A DNA stretch of 64,000 nt from Megalopta genalis (lineage: Eukaryota; Arthropoda; Insecta; Hymenoptera; Halictidae), in NCBI RefSeq assembly GCF_051020955.1, contig NC_135017.1, positions 32,210,689 through 32,274,688 of the forward strand, written 5' to 3'. Shown here piece by piece: positions 53,001 to 63,960 of this stretch (positions are counted from its first letter, which is position 1; every line of letters starts with the position of its first letter). The position numbers were made by a program, and so were the translations under genes. The notes beneath the pieces are model-generated. The model did no database searches. It was not told the origin of the DNA and worked only from the letters and a program-made list of their open reading frames with translations.

Positions 53001-54285
53001 GCTTCAAATTCAGGGGATACAAACGAGTTAGCTTCAAATCCAAGCGAAAATATGATTTAGCTTCAAATTAATGCGATGTAGAAGGTTTAGCTTCAAATCC
53101 ATACGAATAAAATGATTTAGCTTCAAATATTTGTGATAAACATGATTTAGCTTCAACTGCATGCGGAACAAATGATTTAGCATCAGATACTTGCGATATA
53201 ATTGAAATAGCTTCAAATGCAGGCGAAACAAATGATTTAGCTTCAAACACTTGGGGTATAAGTGATATAGCTTCAAATGCAGACTAATCAAACGAGTTAG
53301 CTTCAAAATCCACGCGATACACATGATTCAGCTTCAAATACTTGCGATATAAGTGATGTAGATTCAACTGCAGGCGAGACGAACGAGTTAGCTTCAAATC
53401 AATGCGATGTAGGAGGTTTAGCTTCAAATCCATGCGAAACAAATGATTTAGCATCAGATGCTTGCTATATAAGTGATATAGCTTCAAATGCAGGGGAAAA
53501 AAGGAGTTAGATTCAAATCCATGCAAAACACATGATTAAGCTTCAAATCAATGCTATGTAGAAGGTTTAGCTTCAAATCCATGCGAAACACACGATTTAG
53601 CTTCAAATACTTGCGATATAAGTGATATACCTTGAAATGCAGACGAATCAAACGAGTTAGCTTCAAAATCCATGAGATACACATGATTTAGATTCAAATC
53701 AATGCGAAACTCATGACTTAGCTTCAAATCAATGCGAACTAGATGTCTTATCTTCAAAACCATGCGAAACAAATGATTTAGCTTCAAATCAATGCGAAGT
53801 AGAAGGGTTATCTTCAAATCCATGCGAAACGAAAGATTTTGCTTTAAATACTTGCGAATATAAGTGATATAGCTTCAAATGCAGGCGAAACAAACGAGTT
53901 AGCTACAAATCCATGCGAAACACATGATTTAGCTTCAAACCAATGCGATGTAGAAGGTTTAGCTTCAAATCCGCGCGAAACAAATGATTTACATTCAAAA
54001 ACCTGCGATATAAGTGATATAGCTTCAAATGCAGGAGAGACAAATGACTTAACCCCAAATTCATGCGAAACACAAGATTTAGCTGCAAATCAATGCGAAG
54101 TAGAAGGCTTATCTTCAAATCCATCCTATACAAATCGTTTAGCTTCAAATACTTGTGATATACATGATTTAGCTTCAGCTGCATTCGAAACAGACGGGTT
54201 AGCTTCGAATCCAAGCGAAATAAATTATTTAGCTTCAAAAGAATGTGAATTAGATGGCTTAGCTTCAAATCCATGCGAAACGAAC
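49420..54285 (+). repeat. Near-identical tandem duplication, period 2,433 bp
   Basis: Copy 1 is about 49420-51852 and copy 2 about 51853-54285. The offset is constant at 2,433 bp (81 units plus three bases). The only difference I noticed is GATTTAGCTTCAAACACTTG near 50321 against GATTTATCTTCAAACACTTG near 52754. Copy 2 begins with a copy of the third 570-bp repeat, identified by its private variants ACACGATG (52214) and TGCGAAACACATG (52351). The duplication therefore happened after the 570-bp triplication, and it is recent. Confidence 0.92.
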
Positions 54286-54600
54286 GATTTAGCTTCAAAA
54301 CCATGCGAAACATATGATTTAGTTTCAAATCAATGAGAAGTAGAAGGCTTAGCTTCAAATACATGAGAAGCAATTGATTTAGCATCAGATAGTTGCGAGA
54401 TAAGTGATATAGCTTCAAATGCAGGGGAAACAAACGAGTTAGCTTCAAATCCATGCAAAACACTTGATTTAGCTTCAAATCAAAGCGAAGTAGAAGTTTA
54501 AGTTCAAATCCACGCGAAAGAAATGGTTTAGCCTCAAATATTTGTGATAAACATGATTTAGCTTCAACTGCAAGCGGAACAAACGAGTTAGCTTAAAATC
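54286..54600 (+). repeat. Short transitional satellite stretch
   Basis: Irregular units follow the end of the 2,433-bp duplication, including GTAGAAGTTTAAGTTCAAATC near 54491, where bases are missing relative to GTAGAAGGTTTAGCTTCAAATC, and a CCACGCGAAAGAAATGG unit. Parts resemble 26,600-26,860 (CTTCAGATAGTTGCGAG, ACACTTGATTTAGC). No gene or unique sequence is present. Confidence 0.65.
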
Positions 54601-57190
54601 CATGCGAAACACATGATTTAGCTTCAAATCAATGCGATGTAGAAGGTTTAGCTTCAAATCCATGCTATACACATGATTTAGCTTCAAATCAATACGATGT
54701 AGTTGGTTCAGCTTCAAATCCATGCGATATAAGTGATATAGCTTCAAAAGCAGGAGGAACAAACGAGGTAGCTTCAATTCCATGCGAAACAAATGATTTA
54801 GCTTCAAATCAATGCGAAGTAGATGGCTTAGCTTCAAATCCATGCGAAACATATGGTTTAGCTACAAATACTTGTGATATACATTATTTACCTACAACTG
54901 CATGCGAAACAAACGAGTTAGCTTCAAATCAATGCGATGTAGAAGGTTTAGCTTCAAATCAATAAGAGGTAGAAGGTTTAGCTTCAGATCAATAGAATGT
55001 AGAAGGTTTAGCTTCAAATCAATGCGATGTAGAAGGTTTAGCTTCAAATCCATGCGAAACATATGGTTCAGCTTCAAATACTTGTGATATACGTTATTTA
55101 GACTTAACTGCATGCGCAACGAACTAGTTAGCTTCAAATCCATGCGAAACACATGATTTAGCTGCAAATCAATGCAATGTAGAAGGTTTAGCTTCAAATA
55201 CATGCGAAACAAATGATTTAGCTTCAAACACTTGGGGTATTAGTGAAATAGCTTCAATTGCAGACTGATCAAACGAGTTAGCTTCAAATCCATGCGATAC
55301 ACATGATTCAGCTTCAAATACTTGCGATATAAGTGATGTATATTCAACTGCAGGCGAAACGAACGATTTAGCTTCAAATCCATGCGAAACACATGATTTA
55401 GCTGCAAATCAATGCGATGTAGAAGGTTTAGCTTCAAATCCATGCGATACACTAGATTTAGCTTCAAATCAATGCGATGTAGAAGGTTCAGCTTCAAATA
55501 CATACGACACATATGATTTAGCTTCAAATACTGCCGATATAAATGATATAGCTTCAAAAGCTGGAGGAACAAACGAGGTAGCTTCAATTCCATGCGAAAC
55601 AAATGATTTAGCTTCAAATCAATGCGAAGTAGATGGCTTAGCTTCAAATCCATGCGAAATAAATGGTTTAGCTACAAATTCTTGTGATATACATTATTTA
55701 GCTACAACTGCATGCGAAACAAACGAGGTAACTTCAAATCCATGTGAAAAACATGATTTAGCTTCAAATCAATGCGATGTATAAGGTTTAGTTTCAAATC
55801 CATGCAATACACATGATTTAGCTTCAAATCAATACGATGTAGTAGATTCAACTTCAAATCCATGCGATATAAGTGATATAGCTTCAAATGCAGGAGGAAC
55901 AAACGAGGTAGCTTCAATTCCATGCGAAACAAATGATTTAGCTGCAAATCAATACGAAGTAGAAGGTTTAGCATCAAATCCATGCGAAACAAATGGTTTA
56001 GCTACAAATACTTGTGATATACATTATTAAGCTACAACTGCATGCGAAACCAACGAGTTAGCTTCAAATCAATGCGATGTAGAAGGTTTAGCTTCAAATC
56101 AATAAGAAGTAGAAGGTTTAGCTTCAGATCAATAGAATGTAGAAGGTTTAGCTTCGAATCAATGCGATGTAGAAGGTTTAGCTTCAAATCCATGCGAAAC
56201 AAATGGTTTAGCTTCAAATACTTGTGATATACGTTATTTAGACTTAACTGCATGCGCAACGAACTAGTTAGCTTCAAATCCATGCGAAACACATGATTTA
56301 GCTGCAAATCAATGCAATGTAGAAGGTTTAGCTTCAAATCCATGCGAAACAAATGATTTAGCTTCAAACACTTGGGGTATTAGTGAAATAGCTTCAATTG
56401 CAGACTGATCAAACGAGTTAGCTTCAAATCCATGCGATACACATGATTCAGCTTCAAATACTTGCGATATAAGTGATATAGCTTCAAATGCAGGCGGAAA
56501 AAACGAGTTAGCTTCAAATCCATGCGGAAGACATGATTTAGCTGCAAATCAATGCGATGTAGAAGGTTTAGCTTCAAATCCATGCGATACACTAGATTTA
56601 GCTTCAAATCAATGCGATGTAGAAGGTTCAGCTACAAATACATACGACACATATGATTTACCTTCAAATACTTCCGATATAAATGATATAGCTTCAAAAG
56701 CTGGAGGAACAAACGAGGTAGCTTCAATTCCATGCGAAACAAATGATTTAGCTTCAAATCAATGCGAAGTAGATGGCTTAGCTTCAAATCCATGCGAAAT
56801 AAATGATTTAGCTACAAATTCTTGTGATATACATTATTTAGCTACAACTGCATGCGAAACAAACGAGGTAACTTCAAATCCATGTGAAAAACATGATTTA
56901 GCTTCAAATCAATGCGATGTATAAGGTTTAGTTTCAAATCCATGCAATACACATGATTTAGCTTCAAATCAATACGATGTAGTAGATTCAGCTTCAAATC
57001 CATGCGATATAAGTGATATAGCTTCAAATGCAGGAGGAACAAACGAGGTAGCTTCAATTCCATGCGAAACAAATGATTTAGCTGCAAATCAATACGAAGT
57101 AGAAGGTTTAGCTTCAAATCCATGCAAAACAAATGGTTTAGCTACAAATACTTGTGATATACATTATTTAGCTACAACTGCAGGCGAAAC
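54601..57190 (+). repeat. Tandem repeat, period 1,140 bp, two copies plus a partial third
   Basis: Copies start near 54601 and 55741, with a partial third near 56881-57190; the period is exactly 38 units. Each full copy holds a run of four Q-type units (54930-55040 and 56070-56180) and the GACTTAACTGCATGCGC unit near 55101/56241. Differences include an inserted variant GGCGGAAAAAACGAG in copy 2 (near 56493) where copy 1 has GGCGAAACGAACG (near 55353). No gene is visible. Confidence 0.88.
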
Positions 57191-57840
57191 GAACGAGTTA
57201 GCTTCAAATCCATGCGAAACACATGATTTAGGTGCAAATCAATGCGATGTAGAAGGTTTAGCTTCAAATCCATGCGATACACATGATTTAGCTGCAAATC
57301 AATACGATGTAGTAGGTTCAGCTTCAAATCCATGCGATATAAGTGATATAGCTTCAAAAGCAGGAGGAACAAACGAGTTAGCTTCAAATCCATGCGAAAC
57401 AAATGATTTAGCTGCAAATCAATACGAAGTAGAAGGTTTAGCTTCAAATCCATGCGAAACAAATGGTTTAGCTACAAATACTTGTGATATACATTATTTA
57501 GCTACAACTGCAGGCGAAACGAACGAGTTAGCTTCAAATCCATGCGAAACACATGATTTAGGTTCAAATCAATGCGATGTAGAAGGTTTAGCTTCAAATC
57601 CATGCGATACACATGATTTAGCTTCAAATCAATACGATGTAGTAGGTTCAGCTTCAAATCCATGCGATATAAGTGATATAGCTTCAAAAGCAGGAGGAAC
57701 AAACGAGTTAGCTTCAAATCCATGCGAAACACATGATTTAGCTTCAAACCAATGCGATGTAGAAGGTTTAGCTTCAAATCCATGCGAATCAAATGATTTA
57801 GATTCAAATACTTGTGATATACATGATATAGCTTCAAATG
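57181..57840 (+). repeat. Tandem duplication, period 330 bp
   Basis: The block starting with GCAGGCGAAACGAACGAG at 57180 recurs at 57510, 11 units later. Copies differ at GATTTAGGTGCAAATC (57231) versus GATTTAGGTTCAAATC (57561), and at GCTGCAAATC versus GCTTCAAATC in a later unit. After about 57720 the second copy leaves the pattern. This is one of the shortest clear higher-order repeats in the window. Confidence 0.85.
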
Positions 57841-57899
57841 CAGGCGGAAAAGACGAGTTAGCTTTAAATCCATGCGAAAGACATGAGTTAGCTTCAAAT

Positions 57900-60800
57900 C
57901 AGTGCGTTCTAGGAGGCTTAGCATCAAAACCCATGCGAAACAAACGAGTTAGCTTCAAATCCATGCGAAACACATGATTTAGCTTCAAATCCATGCGATG
58001 TAGAAGGTTTAGATTCAAATCCATGCAAAACAAGTGATTTAGCTTCCAATTAATGCGAAGTAGAAGGCTTAGCTTTAAATCCATAACAATCAAATGATTT
58101 AGCTTCAAATACTTGTGATATACATGATATAGCTTCAAATGCATGCGGAAAAAACGAGTTAGCTTCAAATCCATGCGAAACACATGATTTAGCTTCAAAT
58201 AAATACGAAGTAGTAGGCTTAGCTTCAAATTCATGCGATACACTAGATTTAGCTTCAACTCAATGCGATGTAGAAGGTTCAGCCTCAAATACATACGACA
58301 TATATGATTTAGCTTCAAATACTTCCGATATAAATGATATAGCTTCAAAAGCTGGAGGAACAAACGAGGTAGCTCCAATTCCATGAGAAACAAATGATTT
58401 AGCTTCAAATCAATGCGAAGTAGATGGCTTAGCTTCAAATCCATGCGAAACAAATGGTTTAGCTACAAATACTTGTGATATAAATTATTTAGTTACAACT
58501 GCAAGCGAAACAAACGAGTTAGCTTCAAATCCATGCGAAACACTCGATTTAGCTTCAAATCAATGCGATGTAGAAGGTTTAGCTTCAAATCAATAAGAGT
58601 TAGAAGGTTTAGCTTCAGATCAATAGAATGTAGAAGGTTTAGCTTCAAATCAATGCGATGTAGAAGGTTTAGCTTCAAATCCATGCGAAACAAATTGTTT
58701 AGCTATAAATACTTGTGATATACATTATTTATCTACAACTGCATGCAAAACGAACGAGTTAGCTTCAAATCCATGCGAAACACATGATTTAGCTTCAAAT
58801 CAATACGAAGTAGAAGGCTTAGCTTTAAATTCATGCGAAACGAAAGATTCAGATTCAAATACTTGCGATATAAGTGATATAGCTTCAAATACAGGCGAAA
58901 CAAACGAGTTAGCTTCAAATCCATGCGAAACACATGATATAGCTTCAAATCAATGCGATCTATAAGGTTTCGCTTCAAACCCATGCGATACTAATGATTT
59001 AGCTTCAAATCAATATGATGTAGTAGGTTCAGCTTCAAATCCATGCGATATAAGTGATATAGCTTCAAAAGCAGAAGGAAAAAACGAGGTAGCTTCAATT
59101 CCATGCGAAACAAATGATTTAGCTTCAATTCAATGCGAAGTAGTAGGCTTAGCTTCAAATCCATGCGAAACACGTGTTTTAGCTTCCAATTACTGGGAAG
59201 TAGAAGACTTAGCTTCAAATCCATGCGAAACAAATGGTTTAGCTTCAAATACTTGTGGTATAGGTTATTTAGATTTAACTGCATGCGCAACGAACGAGTT
59301 AGCTTCAAATCCATGCGATACACAAGATTTAGCTTCAAATCAATGCGATGTAGTAGGTTCAGCTTGAAATCCATGCGATATAAGTGATGTAGCTTCAAAA
59401 GCAGGAGGAACAAACGAGTAGCTTCAATACCATGCGAAACAAATGATTTAGCTTCAAATCAATACGAAGTAGATGGCTTAGCTTTAAATTCATGCGAAAC
59501 GAAAGATTCAGATTCAAATACTTGCGATATAAGTGATATAGCTTCAAATACAGGCGAAACAAACGAGTTAGCTTCAAATCCATGCGAAACACATGATTTA
59601 GCTTCAAATCAATACGAAGTAGAAGGCTTACCTTTAAATTCATGCGAAACGAAAGATTCAGATTCAAATACTTGCGATATAAGTGATGTAGCTTCAAATA
59701 CAGGCGAAACGAAAGAGTTAGCTTCAAATGCATGCGATACACGTGATTCAGCTGCAAATCAATGCGACGTAGAAGGTTTAGCTTCAAATCCATGCCAAAC
59801 ACATGATTTAGCTTCTAATCCATGGGATGTAGAAGGTTTAGCTTCAAATCCATGCGAAACACATTCTTCAGCTGCAAATCAGTGCGAAGTAGAAGGGTCA
59901 GGTTCAAATCCATGCGATCCAAATGGTTCATCTTCAAATACTTGTGAAAGACATGATTTAGATTCAACTGCAAGCGAAACAAACGAGTTAGCTTCAAATC
60001 CATGCGAAACACATGATTTAGCTTCAAATCCATGCGATGTAGAAGGTTTAGTTTCAAATCCATGCAAACCAAGTGATTTAGCTTCCAATTAATGCGAAGT
60101 AGAAGGCTTAGCTTCAAATCCATAACAATCAAATGATTTAGCTTCAAATACTTGTGATATACATGATATAGCTTCAAATGCATGCGGAAAAAACGAGTTA
60201 GCTTCAAATCCATGCGAAAGACATGATTTAGCTTCAAATCAGTACGTTCTAGGAGGCTTAGCATCAAAACCCATGCGAAACAAACGAGTTAGCTTCAAAT
60301 CCATGCGAAACACATGATTTAGCTTCAAATAAATACGAAGTAGAAGGCTTAGCTTCAAATTCATGCGATACACTAGATTTAGCTTCAAATCAATGCGATG
60401 TAGAAGGTTCAGCTTCAAATACATACGACACATATGATTTAGCTTCAAATAATTCCGATATAAATGATATAGCTTCAAAAGCTGGAGGAACAAACGAGGT
60501 AGCTTCAATTCCATGCGAAACAAATGATTTAGCTTCAAATCAGTGCGAAGTAGAAGGATCAGGTTCAAATCCATGCGATTCAAATGGTTCATATTCAAAT
60601 ACTTTTGAAAGACATAATTTAGATTCAACTGCAAGCGAAACAAACGAGTTAGCTTCAAATCCATGCGAAACACATGATTTAGCTTCAAATCCATGCGATG
60701 TAGAAGGTTTAGATTCAAATCCATGCAAAACAAGTGATTTAGCTTCCAATTAATGCGAACTAGAAGGCTTAGCTTTAAATCCATAACAATCATATGATTT

Positions 60801-62085
60801 AGCTTCAAATACTTGTGATATACATGATATAGCTTCAAATGCATGCGGAAAAAACGAGTTAGCTTCAAATCCATGCGAAAGACATGATTTAGCTTCAAAT
60901 CAGTGCGTTCTAGGAGGCTTAGCATCAAAACCCATGCGAAACAAACGAGTTAGCTTCAAATCCATGCGAAACACATGATTTAGCTTCAAATAAATGAGAT
61001 GTAGAAGGTTTAGCTTCAAATTAATGCGATGTAGAAGGTTTAGATTCAAATCCATGCGACACAAATGATTTAGCATCAGATTCAAGCGATATAAGTGATA
61101 TAGCTTCAAATGAATGCGAAACAAACGAGTTAGCTTCAAATCCATGCGAAACACATGATTTAGCTTCAAATAAATACGAAGTAGAAGGCTTAGCTTCAAA
61201 TTCATGCGATACACTAGATTTAGCTTCAAATCAATGCGATGTAGAAGGTTCAGCTTCAAATACATACGACACATATGATTTAGCTTCAAATACTTCCGAT
61301 ATAAATGATATAGCTTCAAAAGCTGGAGGAACAAACGAGGTAGCTTCAATTCCATGCGAAACAAATGATTTAGCTTCAAATCAGTGCGAAGTAGAAGGAT
61401 CAGGTTCAAATCCATTCGATTCAAATGGTTCATCTTCAAATACTTGTGAAAGATATGATTTAGATTCAACTGCAAGCGAAACAAACGAGTTAGCTTCAAA
61501 TCCATGCGAAACACATGATTTAGCTTCAAATCCATGCGATGTAGAAGGTTTAGATTCAAATCCATGCAAAACAAGTGATTTAGCTTCCAATTAATGCGAA
61601 GTAGAAGGCTAAGCTTTAAATCCATAACAATCAAATGATTTAGCTTCAAATACTTGTGATATACATGATATAGCTTCAAATGCATGCGGAAAAAACGAGT
61701 TAACTTCAAATCCATGCGAAAGACATGATTTAGCTTCAAATCAGTGCGTTCTAGGAGGCTTAGCATCAAAACCCATGCGAAACAAACGAGTTAGCTTCAA
61801 ATCCATGCGAAACACATGATTTAGCTTCAAATAAATACGAAGTAGAAGGCTTAGCTTCAAATTCATGCGATACACTAGATTTAGCTTCAAATCAATGCGA
61901 TGTAGAAGATTCAGCTTCAAATACATACGACACATATGATTTAGCTTCAAATACTTCCGATATAAATGATATAGCTTCAAAAGCTGGAGGAACAAACGAG
62001 GTAGCTTCAATTCCATGCGAAACAAATGATTTAGCTTCAAATCAATGCGAAGTAGATGGCTTAGCTTCAAATCCATTCGAAACAA
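57900..62085 (+). repeat. Repeats anchored on the CCC signature, spacings 2,340, 661 and 841 bp
   Basis: The signature CAGTGCGTTCTAGGAGGC plus CAAAACCCATGCG lies near 57900, 60240 (with CAGTACG), 60901 and 61742. Intervals are 78 units, 22 units plus one base, and 28 units plus one base. The 841-bp copy differs from the 661-bp copy by six additional units (about 60985-61165), including the rare TCAAGCGATATAAG unit. Shared marks include CCATAACAATCAAATG (58080, 60120, 61621; CATATG at 60781) and GCATGCGGAAAAAACGAG. No gene is present. Confidence 0.85.
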
Positions 62086-63650
62086 ATGGTTTAGCTACAA
62101 ATACTTGTGACATACATTATTTATCTACAAGTGCATGCGAAACAAACGAGTTAGCTTCAGATCCATGCGAAACACATGATTTAGCTTCAAATCAATGCGA
62201 TGTATAAGGTTTAGCTTCAAATCCATGCGAAACAAATGATTTAGCTTCAAACACTTGGGGTATAAGTGATATAGCTTCAAATGCAGACTGATCAAACGAG
62301 TTAGCTTCAAAATCCACGCGATACACATGATTCAGCTTCAAATACTTGTGATATAAGTGATGTAGATTCAAATGCAGGCGAAACGAACGAGTTAGCTTCA
62401 AATCCATGCGACACACATGATTTAGCTGCAAATCAATGCGATGTAGAAGGTTTAGCTTCAAATCCGTGCGATTCACTAGATTTAGCTTCAACTCAATGCG
62501 ATGTAGAAGGTTCAGCCTCAAATACATACGACATATATGATTTAGCTTCAAATACTTCCGATATAAATGATATAGCTTCAAAAGCTGGAGGAACAAACGA
62601 GGTAGCACCAATTCCATGAGAAACAAATGATTTAGCTTCAAATCAATGCGAAGTAGATGGCTTAGCTTCAAATCCATGCGAAACAAATGGTTTAGCTACA
62701 AATACTTGTAATATAAATTATTTAGCTACAACTGCAAGCGAAACAAACGAGTTAGCTTCAAATCCATGCGAAACACATGATATAGCTTCAAATCAATGCG
62801 ATCTATAAGGTTTCGCTTCAAATCCATGCGATACTAATGATTTAGCTTCAAATCAATACGATGTAGTAGGTTCAGCTTCAAATCCATGCGATATAAGTGA
62901 TATAGCTTCAAAAGCAGGAGGAACAAACGAGGTAGCTTCAATACCATGCGAAACAAATGATTTAGCTGCAAATCAATACGAAGTAGAAGGTTTAGCTTCA
63001 AATCCATACGAAACAAGTGGTTTAGCTACAAATACTTGTGATATACATTATTTATCTACAACTGCATGCGAAAAAACGAGTTAGCTTCAAATCCATGCGA
63101 AACACTCGATTTAGCTTCAAATCAATGCGATGTGGAAGGTTTAGCTTCAAATCAATAAGAGTTAGAAGGTTTAGCTTCAGATCAATAGAATGTAGAAGGT
63201 TTAGCTTCAAATCAATGCGATGTAGAAGGTTTAGCTTCAAATCCATGCGAAACAAATGGTTTAGCTATAAATACTTGTGATATACATTATTTAGCTACAA
63301 CTGCATGCAAAACGAACGAGTTAGCTTCAAATCCATGCGAAACATATTATTTAGCTGCAAATCAGTGCGAAGTAGAAGGCTCAGGTTCAAATCCATGCGA
63401 TTCAAATGGTTCATCTTCAAATACTTGTGAAAAACATGATTTAGCTTCAAATCAATACGAAGTAGAAGGCTTAGCTTTAAATTCATGCGAAACGAAAGAT
63501 TCAGCTTCAAATACTTGCGATATAAGTGATATAGCTTCAAATACGGGCGAAACGAAAGAGTTAGCTTCAAATGCATGCGAAACACGTGATTCAGCTGCAA
63601 ATCAATGCGATGTAGCAGGTTTAGCTTCAAATCCATGCCAAACACATGAT
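62086..63650 (+). repeat. Satellite stretch sharing blocks with 58.2-59.0 kb and 12.2-12.6 kb
   Basis: The Q-run at 63115-63235 matches 58555-58675 at an offset near 4,562 bp, with the same CAATAAGAGTTAGAAGG variant. The TCTATAAGGTTTCGC unit near 62800 matches 58960. The part near 62300-62690 (extra-A signature, CGACATATATG, CCATGAGAAAC) resembles 12,200-12,590. It is therefore a patchwork of blocks also found far away in the array. A deletion near 63075 (GCGAAAAAACGAG) shifts phase. No gene is visible. Confidence 0.75.
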
Positions 63651-63654
63651 TAAG

Positions 63655-63960
63655 CTTCAAATCAATGCTATGTAGAAGGTTTAGCTTCAAATCCAAGCGA
63701 AACAAATGATTTAGCATCAGATACTTGCGATATAATTGATATAGCTTCAAATGCAGGGGAAACAAACGAGTTAGCTGCAAATCCATGCAAAACACATGAT
63801 TAAGCTTCAAATCAATTCTATGTAGAAGGTTTAGCTTCAAGTGTAAGTGAAACAAATGATTTAGCTTCAAACACTTGGGATATAAGCGATATAGCTTCAA
63901 ATGCAGACGAATCAAATGAGTTAGCATGAAAATCCATGCAAAACACACGATTAATCTCCA
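63655..63960 (+). repeat. Distant copy of the 50.13-50.40 kb block
   Basis: This block contains AATCAATGCTATGTAGAAGG, the CAGATACTTGCGATATAATTG unit split across two units, GCAGGGGAAACAAACGAG and GCATGAAAATCCATGC in the same order as 50130-50405, and therefore also 52563-52838. Small differences include GTGTAAGTGAAAC near 63841 against CCAAGTGAAAC. The intervening 13 kb is unrelated at block level, so these copies are dispersed rather than adjacent. The window ends within the array shortly after. Confidence 0.8.
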
